Source of the DNA: an uncultured Planctomycetaceae bacterium
Lineage (GTDB): Bacteria; Planctomycetota; Planctomycetia; Pirellulales; Pirellulaceae
Direction: 5' to 3'
DNA length: 12,133 bases
Assembly: GCA_937967665.1 (NCBI GenBank)
Contig: CALBSZ010000375.1
Coordinates: 1 to 12,133 of the forward strand
Notes under the pieces: generated by a model
Told to the model about the DNA's origin: nothing
Database searches by the model: none
The model's input: only the letters and a program-made list of their open reading frames with translations
Translations under genes and position numbers: made by a program
Shown here: in pieces, positions 5,707 through 12,133 of the stretch
Layout: each line of letters opens with the position of its first letter
How positions within the stretch are numbered: position 1 is the stretch's first letter

Positions 5707-7086
5707 CTATTTGCCGGCTCGCCAGAGTGGCCGCACGTTGGCTTTCAAGTCGGCGTCATATTTCTGAGCGAACGCATGGAGGTCGTGGACTATGTCCGGA
5801 TGCTGGTCAGCGACGTTGCGCGACTCGCTAATGTCGGCGTCCAGATCGTACAGTTCAAATTTGGGCTTTTTACCTCCCTTAATGTGCAATTTCCAGCGGC
5901 CCTTGCGCAACGCCTCAACGCGCCCATTTTTGTAATAGAACAACCCGTGCGTGTCGTGCGGCGACGCCGCTGCGGGATCGCGAAGCAGCGCCGAGAGATC
6001 ATGACCATCGATCGGATGGTCGGGCAAGGTGGCGCCGGTGATAGCGGCGAGTGTCGGGAGCAGGTCGATCGTACCAGCGACTTTGTCGGTTACGGTCCCC
6101 GCGGGAATCACGCCGGGCCAGCGCATCAGTCCCGGCACGCGCATGCCTCCTTCGTAGGTCGTTCCCTTGCCGGCGCGAAGCGGCAAGGCCGAACCGCCGT
6201 GATGATTTTTGCTGAGCCACGGACCGTTGTCCGACGTGAACACGACCAGCGTGTTGTCCGCGACACCGGTTTCGTCGAGTGCTTTGAGTACCTCGCCAAC
6301 CGACCAGTCGACGTGTTCCATGGTGATGCGATACGCCTCTTTCGGATCTTCGACCCAGCGATCGTCTGTCACGAACAACGGTACATGGACCATGGTTTGC
6401 GGCATGTACAACAGGAACGGTCCCTGCTTGTTGGACGTGATGAACTTCACCGCCTCTTCGGTGTACCGCCTGGTCAACTCAATCTGATTGACCGGCGATT
6501 CGATGCTCGTTTCATCGCGCACCAGATCGTTGTTGTAAATATCCCATTTCTTCAACTTCCAGATCTTGTCGAGATCCGCAGTATTGTTTCCCCAGCCCGA
6601 TTTCCGAGCCATGTCATTGGAATAGGGCAGGCCGAAATAATGATCGAATCCCTGCGCGGTTGGCAACGTTTCCGGCCGATCGCCCACATGCCACTTGCCG
6701 ATGCACATGGTGGCGTAGCCTTTGGTCTTCAACAGGTCTGCAATCGTCACCTCGTCGGGATGAAGACCCACGCGCGAACGCGGACCAAGCACACCCGGCA
6801 TTGAAAGACGTGGTTGATAGCAACCGGTCAACAGGGAAGCTCGGGACGCCGAGCAAACACAATAGGCCGAATAGAAACTGGTGAATTTCATGCCCGCAGT
6901 GGCCAGCGAATCGATGTTCGGCGTCTTGATATCGGGAGAACCGAAGCAGCTGAGGTCCTGGTAGCCCTGATCGTCCATGAAGACGATCACGACGTTCGGT
7001 GTCGAGTGCGCGCCAGTGGCGGGCAGGCAGAAAGCCGAAAGGACCACGGCGAGTAAAGTACTGAACCATCGTTTGGCAATATGCAT
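5707..7086 (-). CDS. Secreted sulfatase (type I, formylglycine-dependent, CSASR)
   Basis: A 459-residue type I sulfatase, close to the usual family length. The start at ATG 7086 is supported by a GGGAG site (7093-7097) 6 nt upstream and by the signal peptide that begins there (charged residues, hydrophobic 9-20, cleavage near ATGA at 23-26). The active-site motif is Cys78-Ser-Ala-Ser-Arg82, the Ala variant of C-x-P/A-x-R. Other landmarks are MDDQG with the metal-binding Asp pair at 38-39, GKWH (130-133; Lys131, His133), His234, Asp286-Asn287 in TSDNGP, and Lys307 in AGKGTTYEGG. The C-terminal part includes the KGRWKLH and ELYDLDAD segments typical of the family. It differs clearly from the second sulfatase at 2510-4033, so the two probably act on different sulfate positions. 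It is separated from genes on both sides by gaps of more than 250 nt and may be monocistronic. Confidence 0.94.
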   Translation of the reverse strand: MHIAKRWFSTLLAVVLSAFCLPATGAHSTPNVVIVFMDDQGYQDLSCFGSPDIKTPNIDSLATAGMKFTSFYSAYCVCSASRASLLTGCYQPRLSMPGVLGPRSRVGLHPDEVTIADLLKTKGYATMCIGKWHVGDRPETLPTAQGFDHYFGLPYSNDMARKSGWGNNTADLDKIWKLKKWDIYNNDLVRDETSIESPVNQIELTRRYTEEAVKFITSNKQGPFLLYMPQTMVHVPLFVTDDRWVEDPKEAYRITMEHVDWSVGEVLKALDETGVADNTLVVFTSDNGPWLSKNHHGGSALPLRAGKGTTYEGGMRVPGLMRWPGVIPAGTVTDKVAGTIDLLPTLAAITGATLPDHPIDGHDLSALLRDPAAASPHDTHGLFYYKNGRVEALRKGRWKLHIKGGKKPKFELYDLDADISESRNVADQHPDIVHDLHAFAQKYDADLKANVRPLWRAGK

Positions 7087-7092
7087 GAAAGG

Positions 7093-7097
7093 CTCCC
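7093..7097 (-). promoter_or_regulatory. Ribosome-binding site that sets the start of the CSASR sulfatase
   Basis: GGGAG on the minus strand, 6 nt before the ATG at 7086. The frame is open upstream to 7161, but this site and the signal peptide show that translation starts here. Confidence 0.65.
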
Positions 7098-7200
7098 ATT
7101 GAAGTTGGCAAAAGCACGTCTTGCTGATCGAATCGCCGACGCCGGACGCGTCGAATTCCAAACTAACGAGTCATCCCCGGTCGAACGGTAGATGAAAGCT

Positions 7201-7252
7201 GTAGTCCCGCGACTCCGTTCGCGGGGTCCCGCGAGCGGAGTCGCGGGACTAC
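7201..7252. repeat. Near-perfect 52-nt palindrome (REP/MITE-like)
   Basis: The arms pair perfectly over 17 bp (7201-7217 with 7236-7252), then have one T/G mismatch (7218/7235), then pair perfectly over 7 bp (7219-7225 with 7228-7234), leaving only a 2-nt loop. The sequence is very GC-rich. I recall similar palindromes in intergenic regions of planctomycete genomes, which suggests a dispersed family, but only one copy is visible here. It lies between two genes of the same direction. It could stabilise or terminate the transcript of the upstream gene, or be a mobile non-coding element. Confidence 0.8.
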
Positions 7253-7503
7253 GGGGGATTCCTCATGTGCCGATCGCCCTATTATGTGCGACGTAGATCT
7301 CAATACCACCGGTGCGTGGCGGGGCGAGCGGATTTTTTGCGGCGCCGCTTCGTTTTCCAGCCGCTGATTGAGTAAATGCCCCGCCCCGGCCGCTACCGCG
7401 TCCGACCCTCCCCAGGGAGGGCGACTCATCGCAGCATCGACACGGACAGTGAAAGTGCGGAAGCTATAATTGACTCGTGCCTCAGGCGGAGCGACCACGG
7501 ATG

Positions 7504-10452
7504 TCATTGCTTGCCTGGTAGAAAGCGATCGCTGAACACGATTTCCCGGATCAGTGATTGCAGCCTAAAGTTGTCATTCTCCGTCGTTCTGACAATTTCG
7601 TCGATCGTCAGCGCATCGGCGGGGCCGAGTTCCCTGGACAACGCGAATCTCAGCAGATGCGCCGTGAAGGCTTTCGCAAAACGCTGTCGTTCCTGGACCA
7701 GGGATTCCTTGAACTGCACAACTCCGTCGAAGTCGTACTTTCTGATGAACGTGCCGCTGGCATCGACGTCTCGGCCATTTTCGTACTTGTCTCGCCAACG
7801 CCCCGTGATGTCGAAGTTTTCTAAGGCAAAACCCAGAGGATCGAGTTTCGCGTGACAACCGGCGCACGACGGATTGTCACGATGGGCGGCAAACTGTTCG
7901 CGGATGGTGAGTTCCTTCGCGGCTGCGTCCTCGTTCAGCGGTGGGACATTGTTGGGTGGTGGCGGCGGCGGATCGTTCAGGATGACTTCGATCACCCAGG
8001 CTCCGCGGGCGATGGGATGTGTCCGCTGCGGACCCGAAGTCATGCTCATGACGGCCGCGTTCGTAATCACGCCGCCGTAGCGCGGATCCGAAACCGGCAC
8101 GCGCCGAAACAGCGACGACCGCATCTGTGTACGAAGTTGCTCGTCGAACCTGCGTTCGGCGTCCGCAATTATTTTTTCAGGGTCCTGTGGAGTGGGAACG
8201 GATGCGAGTGCCGCCCTGCTCTGCTCCAGTCGTTGATTCAAGGCGTCGCGCGCTGCCTTTTGTTCCGCGGAAAGTGCCTGCGTCAATTCCGGCTCGGACA
8301 CATACAGCGCGCCGCTCTCCGCCGACGCCGAGACTTCGGCGGCCGTCAACGCTCGATCATAGAGCCGCGCTTTGTCGATGCCAACGGACAAGAACTTGTT
8401 GCCTCCCGGCGGCAGGTGACGCAAGCCGAAAATGACCGAAGTCTTGTCCTTGGGAAACGTAGCAGCGCCCTTCTGGTAGGGTTTGCCGTAAGGTTCCCCG
8501 TCGCGGTAGAGCGTGGTCGTACCATCCCGTTCGTAGACCATCACCAGGTGCAGCATCTCCTCCGACTTCACCTCGGCGGTCGAATCGGGGAAATCGAGTG
8601 TGCGGCTGAAACGGTTACTGCCGGAGATCCAATGGCGCGGTTGCCGTTCACCCAGCACGATCGTGTCGAAAAAATCACCTGGTCCCTGGATGCCCATCAC
8701 GCCGCCGCCCCGCTGATCCAGATCGTGAACCACGCACCAGACCTCGAGCGTCTTTGCCTGCAGGTCAAAGGGCAACTTCTTGCTCAACAGATATGCCTTC
8801 TCAAGCACCACCATGCCATCGCGAAACTCGATCGGGCCGTGTGCTTTCAGATCCAGGGATTGGATCGAGTCGTTCAAGTCGCCATTGAACTCCCAGGCCG
8901 CCACCGGTTTCAAATCGACCGGTGCCGTGGGCTTCGCCGGGTTGTGGCGCGCAGCCAGGATGGCGGCCCTTACCGGTTGGAGCAGCGCGTCCAGTTCCGC
9001 CTGCGTGGCTTGGATCGATGCCTCTAACTGCTGGCGACGGTCCGCGGCGCGCCGATTAGCGTCCACGACCTGGCTGGTGTCCGGCAACGGTGGTTTCAGA
9101 TCCGAGTTGTACCAGGTCTGCAGGAAGTCGCTGCGATAGGCGAACCTGGGCTGGATGAGTTCCACGATCGGCCGGTTTTCGACAAACACCGCGTCGAATA
9201 ACAGGAGCGGTTCGAGGACCATTTGCAGACTGGCCGGATGGTCGGGATCGAGATTGAAGTACCTGTTCTTTTGCGGATCCGGAGTGGCAGCCAGGACGTT
9301 CTCCAGCTGCATCCACTGTGTGGGAAACGTATCCAGGAATCGTTCCATTTTGGGATCGGCCAGCATCCGCTCCACGGTCTTCTCCAGAATCTCCGGCCGA
9401 GACAACTCGCCACTTTCGGCGAGCCGCAGCAACTCCTGGTCAGGACAACTGCTCCAGAGAAAGAACGACAGGTTCGCGGCGAGTTCAAATTGGTCGTCGT
9501 CCTTTTCCGGAGAAGCGGACCGATATAAGAACCTGGGAGAGGACAGCACCGCGGATGCCACCTTCTTCATGGCTGCGGTGAACGGTAGCCCTTGTTCCAA
9601 CCTGGTGGCGGCGTAAGCGGCATAGCGGTCCAGCGTTTCGTCCTCCACCGGACCGCGGAAGGCAATTCTGAGAAACGGCAGCAGCCGTCGATTGAGTTCG
9701 GCCTGCCGATCGAACGCGCCGGCGGGCGGCTGGAAAAAGTCGTTCCAGATGCCCACGTTCTGCTCATGGAAATCGGGACTTTCCAGGATGGAAACGCTGA
9801 GTCGCAGGAAGGTGTCCAGCAGCAGTGGGGACAAGGTCAACTGGTTGGCCTGGTTGTCAAAGCCGCTGGCAGCCCGCAGGTCCTTCGGAAACGCCTCGAC
9901 ATCCTGCAAGCCCGCGCGAGGTTCGAGCGATTCGGATACGACGTGGACCTGTTCCGGCATCCGATCGGTTCCGGCGACCAGGTAATTGTCCCGCCGGGTC
10001 ATTAACCGTTCGGGCAGCGGGAAGACATCCCGTTTCAATTGAAACAGATCCTTCACCGAATTGTTGTATTGGAACCGATTCAACCGCCGGATCGATACCT
10101 GCTGGTCTTGCTCCGCGGCCACGGCATCACGCAGCATCGCACGGAGAGCGTTGAGCAATCGTTGGCGCGATGTCGCGTCCAGCCGCGGTTCGCCTTCCGG
10201 CGGCATGTCGTTGGCATCGATGGCGTCGATCATGCGTTTGATCAACTCGGGGTTTTCCAGGAGATGAGCGGCCGTGGCGAGCTGTTTGAAATCGACCTTG
10301 GCGCTGACTTCCTCGCCGCCGTGGCACTTGACGCACTGCTGCGCGAGCAACGGCTTTATGAACGTTTCGAAGTCCGCGGCCCGGCCGTTCGCCACCATGC
10401 CGGCGGCCGCCATGACTGCGAGGCTTCTTAGGATTAACTGCCTGAAGGACAT
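7504..10452 (-). CDS. Secreted di-heme-type cytochrome multidomain protein (DUF1587/1595/1592/LamG/1588/1585)
   Basis: A 982-residue protein, longer than the roughly 700-850 aa usual for the family. Order: signal peptide (to about residue 26); cytochrome-like domain with heme motif CVKCH at 40-44 and the MPPEG segment near 83-87 (possible Met ligand); DUF1587 (about 119-175); DUF1595 (about 238-311); DUF1592 (about 320-448, with FFLWSSCPD and RMLADP); an extra module of about 330 residues; DUF1588 (about 784-885, with RGAW, a Pro6 run and a second heme-type motif CAGCH at 863-867); DUF1585 (about 905-980). The extra module has charged helices at about 462-503 and 720-778 flanking a LamG/concanavalin-like domain (about 513-705). 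The family is widespread in planctomycetes and its function is not established; a secreted redox role linked to polysaccharide breakdown is inference. The start is the ATG at 10452; a TTG two codons earlier is possible. It begins 10 nt after the DUF1552 stop. Confidence 0.93.
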   Translation of the reverse strand: MSFRQLILRSLAVMAAAGMVANGRAADFETFIKPLLAQQCVKCHGGEEVSAKVDFKQLATAAHLLENPELIKRMIDAIDANDMPPEGEPRLDATSRQRLLNALRAMLRDAVAAEQDQQVSIRRLNRFQYNNSVKDLFQLKRDVFPLPERLMTRRDNYLVAGTDRMPEQVHVVSESLEPRAGLQDVEAFPKDLRAASGFDNQANQLTLSPLLLDTFLRLSVSILESPDFHEQNVGIWNDFFQPPAGAFDRQAELNRRLLPFLRIAFRGPVEDETLDRYAAYAATRLEQGLPFTAAMKKVASAVLSSPRFLYRSASPEKDDDQFELAANLSFFLWSSCPDQELLRLAESGELSRPEILEKTVERMLADPKMERFLDTFPTQWMQLENVLAATPDPQKNRYFNLDPDHPASLQMVLEPLLLFDAVFVENRPIVELIQPRFAYRSDFLQTWYNSDLKPPLPDTSQVVDANRRAADRRQQLEASIQATQAELDALLQPVRAAILAARHNPAKPTAPVDLKPVAAWEFNGDLNDSIQSLDLKAHGPIEFRDGMVVLEKAYLLSKKLPFDLQAKTLEVWCVVHDLDQRGGGVMGIQGPGDFFDTIVLGERQPRHWISGSNRFSRTLDFPDSTAEVKSEEMLHLVMVYERDGTTTLYRDGEPYGKPYQKGAATFPKDKTSVIFGLRHLPPGGNKFLSVGIDKARLYDRALTAAEVSASAESGALYVSEPELTQALSAEQKAARDALNQRLEQSRAALASVPTPQDPEKIIADAERRFDEQLRTQMRSSLFRRVPVSDPRYGGVITNAAVMSMTSGPQRTHPIARGAWVIEVILNDPPPPPPNNVPPLNEDAAAKELTIREQFAAHRDNPSCAGCHAKLDPLGFALENFDITGRWRDKYENGRDVDASGTFIRKYDFDGVVQFKESLVQERQRFAKAFTAHLLRFALSRELGPADALTIDEIVRTTENDNFRLQSLIREIVFSDRFLPGKQ

Positions 10453-10462
10453 CGACAATCCA

Positions 10463-11827
10463 CTACGTCCAGAGATCGGAGATGACGCCGTTGCTGTCCG
10501 CGTAGGCGTCGATTTCGAGCCCCATCAATTGGGCCAACGTCAACCACAGATTCGAATTCAACGTACCGCTCTTGCACTTGATAAAGCGGCCCTGCTTGAT
10601 CTGGCCCTGCGCTTTACCGGCCAGGATCATGGGCAAATCGTAGTACTGATGTGTTGCTCCATCTCCCAAGCCAGCGCCGAATGCGATCAGCGAGTTATCC
10701 AGCAGGCAACTTCCGTCGGCTTCCTGGATCTCCTTCATGCGTTGGATCACATAGGCATACTGTTCCATGTGAAAGAGGTCGAGCTTCTGCAGTTCCTTGT
10801 AGCCGCCATTCTTTTGGTTGTGAGTCATGTTGTGATGTTGCACCGGCTTATCGAAGACGCCTTCATACATCAACGTTGCATCCCAGCGTTCGGGGCCGAT
10901 CATGAACGTGCAGATGTTGGTAATCCCCATCTGGAATGCCAGCAGCATCAAGTCCACCTGCAAGCGAATGTATTCTCCTCGCGGCAATACTTCGTTCTTG
11001 GGAATCTTGACGTCGACACTTGCCAGCAGCTTTTGCATTTTCTCCATGCGGATTTCAATGTCGCGAATCATCTCCATGTACCGGGCCAACGTTTCCCGGT
11101 CTTCGCGTCCCAGTTTCCGGGACAGTGCCTGGGCATCGGCCAGTACCAGATCGGTGACATCGGTAACGTGATTTCGGTAGCTGCTGCGGAGAAACAAGCG
11201 GTCGTACAGTTTCTTGGGATCGCGGATCGACGGCGCGATTCTATCGGGACCGTACCAGGAAATGTTGTCGAATTCGATCGGTTCCTTCGGAGCCGTGAAT
11301 CCGTTGCAGCTGATTTCCAGCGTCTTGAAAATCGTCTTATGGCCGACGGCGTCTCCGATGACCTGATCCAGACTGCGGCCGTTGGGATGGCGAATGCCCT
11401 GCTCTGTCGCCTGCGCGGGAGACAGGCTGGTCAGATAGCAGGACGCGCCCTGCGCATGTACGTCCTGGCCTTCTTTGTAAGTGCGATCGAGACCCGTGAT
11501 CAACGTGATGTCGTCCGCGTGGTCCTGCAAGGGCCGCATGGTCGACGTCAGTTCCGGCGAATAGATGCCTGGTTCGTTCTTGAAGCGCCGCTGGTCCTTG
11601 GTCTTGTCCGCGTTGAAACCGCCAATAAACTCGGGAACCTCGGCGTTCTCCTCACCCGGGAAAAAGCAGCGGCGCACGATGCCATTGGGCAGGTACATGA
11701 TGACCAGTTTCTTGTCGGGCCGCGAACCTGCCCGCCGAGTTTCCATGGCACTCGCCAGCGAATGCAAGAAGGGCAGCGTCAACACTGTCCCTTTGGCTTT
11801 CAGAAAATGTCTCCGTGTGATTCCCAT
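10463..11827 (-). CDS. DUF1552 family exported protein
   Basis: A 454-residue full-length DUF1552 (PF07586) protein. The N-terminus contains Thr4-Arg5-Arg6-His-Phe-Leu-Lys10, an exact twin-arginine consensus, followed by a short hydrophobic core, so Tat export is likely. Family landmarks include VIMYLPNGI starting near residue 42, the MRPLQDHADDITLITGL segment, GRSLDQVIGD, the MEMIRDIEIRME helix and the C-terminal NLWLTLAQLMGLEIDAYAD region (from residue 426). No catalytic residues can be assigned; the function of the family is unknown to me. These genes are regularly paired with a DUF1592-type cytochrome protein in planctomycetes, and here the pair is separated by 10 nt, so the two products probably work together. 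Two adjacent ATG codons (11830 and 11827) are possible starts; the second has the better spacing (7 nt) to the GGAG at 11835-11838. Confidence 0.93.
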   Translation of the reverse strand: MGITRRHFLKAKGTVLTLPFLHSLASAMETRRAGSRPDKKLVIMYLPNGIVRRCFFPGEENAEVPEFIGGFNADKTKDQRRFKNEPGIYSPELTSTMRPLQDHADDITLITGLDRTYKEGQDVHAQGASCYLTSLSPAQATEQGIRHPNGRSLDQVIGDAVGHKTIFKTLEISCNGFTAPKEPIEFDNISWYGPDRIAPSIRDPKKLYDRLFLRSSYRNHVTDVTDLVLADAQALSRKLGREDRETLARYMEMIRDIEIRMEKMQKLLASVDVKIPKNEVLPRGEYIRLQVDLMLLAFQMGITNICTFMIGPERWDATLMYEGVFDKPVQHHNMTHNQKNGGYKELQKLDLFHMEQYAYVIQRMKEIQEADGSCLLDNSLIAFGAGLGDGATHQYYDLPMILAGKAQGQIKQGRFIKCKSGTLNSNLWLTLAQLMGLEIDAYADSNGVISDLWT

Positions 11828-11916
11828 CATTCGTCTCCATGGAAACGCGCCGGACTGTGTGGAGTGATCCAGGATGGAATGGAAAACCGAGGTCGTTCCA
11901 TGATCCAGGAGACTGG

Positions 11917-11922
11917 ATTATA
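11917..11922 (-). promoter_or_regulatory. Possible -10 box upstream of the DUF1552 operon
   Basis: Read on the minus strand this is TATAAT, about 90 nt before the DUF1552 start. At 17-18 nt spacing no sequence close to TTGACA is present and there is no TG extension, so the promoter call is tentative. Its position before the first gene of the operon is its best support. Confidence 0.3.
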
Positions 11923-12009
11923 GCCCAGAACGGGAACCAGATGTATTCCGCGTTTACGAAACGAGCCGATTTCCGTGCCAGCGTCCTGGGCGTGCCCCGG
12001 GATACATCT

Positions 12010-12023
12010 GCTGAACGCTCAGC
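12010..12023. repeat. Short perfect hairpin
   Basis: A 5-bp stem (12010-12014 with 12019-12023) with a 4-nt loop, in the non-coding stretch near the right edge. The surrounding sequence has the look of an interspersed element, but no second copy is present here. Confidence 0.3.
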
Positions 12024-12084
12024 CGGAGGCGCCGCCGTCTTGCAGCATTCTGTTTAACGCCAATACCGTTCAATTTTGACGTGG

Positions 12085-12104
12085 GACGGGCACTCCTGCC
12101 CGTC
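12085..12104. repeat. Perfect 8-bp hairpin (GACGGGCA arms)
   Basis: Arms 12085-12092 and 12097-12104 are perfectly complementary around a 4-nt CTCC loop. I recall similar hairpins in planctomycete intergenic DNA, so this may be a member of a dispersed palindromic family. It may also end the transcript of a gene lying beyond the right edge. Confidence 0.5.
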
Positions 12105-12133
12105 GCTCATACCGCATCTTGTACGAGCGTGAA

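Larger units (their letters stand above)
7087..7503. other. Intergenic region with a large palindrome, no convincing gene
   Basis: This 417-nt stretch lies between the stop of the DUF1592-family gene and the sulfatase start. It has the sulfatase ribosome-binding site at its left end and a near-perfect 52-nt palindrome at 7201-7252. A small GC-rich inverted repeat (stem of about 6 bp, near 7406-7421) sits nearer the upstream gene's end. An open frame on the minus strand (7163-7507) has a composition and content I would not call a protein. A TATAAT on the plus strand (7465-7470) has no -35 partner and no plus-strand gene to serve. Confidence 0.6.
11828..12133. other. Non-coding leader upstream of DUF1552, no gene seen
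   Basis: This 306-nt stretch reaches the right edge. It holds a GGAG ribosome-binding site (11835-11838), a possible -10 box, and two hairpins (12010-12023 and 12085-12104). Plus-strand frames here have no ribosome-binding site or recognisable family. It appears to be the promoter and leader of the DUF1552-DUF1592 operon plus repeat-like DNA. Confidence 0.55.

Noticed and set aside
5689..6804. Plus-strand open frame of 371 codons opposite the CSASR sulfatase
   Set aside because: It is a shadow of the sulfatase reading frame, without ribosome-binding site or known domain.
7406..7421. GC-rich inverted repeat considered as an intrinsic terminator for the DUF1592-family gene
   Set aside because: The stem is only about 6 bp and no T-tract follows on the minus strand.
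7465..7470. TATAAT on the plus strand
   Set aside because: No -35 partner at the correct spacing and no plus-strand gene downstream; likely chance.
7163..7507. Minus-strand open frame of 114 codons in the gap upstream of the CSASR sulfatase
   Set aside because: It runs straight through the 52-nt palindrome, has no ribosome-binding site, and gives a low-complexity Arg/Pro-rich product; probably repeat DNA read as protein.
7852..9027. Plus-strand open frame of 391 codons opposite the DUF1592-family gene
   Set aside because: It is antisense to conserved domains including the heme motif region; its residue composition is rich in Arg and His, as expected for a mirror frame.
10274..11923. Long plus-strand open frame (549 codons) opposite DUF1552 and the DUF1592-family gene
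   Set aside because: It is antisense to two clear protein families, shows no recognisable domain, and spans the gene junction. Such mirror frames are common opposite GC-rich codons.

Overview
The window looks like a chromosomal segment of a planctomycete, probably of the Pirellulales or a related lineage. The evidence is the protein content: DUF1501, DUF1552 and the cytochrome-containing DUF1587/1595/1592/1588/1585 multidomain protein, mixed with two secreted sulfatases. This combination is strongly typical of Planctomycetes. The moderately high GC and the GC-rich palindromic repeats between genes fit that origin. The assignment rests on recognising protein families, not on any search.

All supported genes lie on the minus strand, so transcription runs from right to left. 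From the right edge: (1) 11828-12133 is a non-coding leader with a possible promoter and small hairpins. (2) 10463-11827 encodes a Tat-exported DUF1552 protein, followed after 10 nt by a 982-aa secreted di-heme-type DUF1592-family protein (7504-10452) that carries an inserted LamG-like domain. (3) 7087-7503 is an intergenic region with a near-perfect 52-nt palindrome. (4) 5707-7086 is a secreted sulfatase with a CSASR active site. (5) 5451-5706 is a gap holding one copy of a dispersed repeat. (6) 4047-5450 encodes a DUF1501 protein, followed closely by a second sulfatase (CSPTR, 2510-4033) and a small GNAT acetyltransferase (2044-2490); these look like one operon. (7) 777-1856 is a secreted SGNH/sialate-O-acetylesterase-like hydrolase, overlapping by GTGA a tiny secreted protein (529-780) whose body resembles the C-terminal tail of DUF1552 proteins. 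(8) 86-528 has no gene but several hairpins and the second copy of the dispersed repeat. (9) 1-85 is the start of another secreted protein that runs off the left edge.

Taken together, six complete products plus the partial one carry export signals or likely export signals; only the GNAT protein looks cytoplasmic. Two sulfatases, a carbohydrate-esterase-like hydrolase and a LamG-bearing heme protein suggest removal of sulfate and acyl decorations from complex polysaccharides in the periplasm or at the cell surface. The DUF1501, DUF1552 and DUF1592 families have no established biochemical function that I know of, so their part in this is inference. No CRISPR array, tRNA, rRNA, transposase or phage gene was seen.
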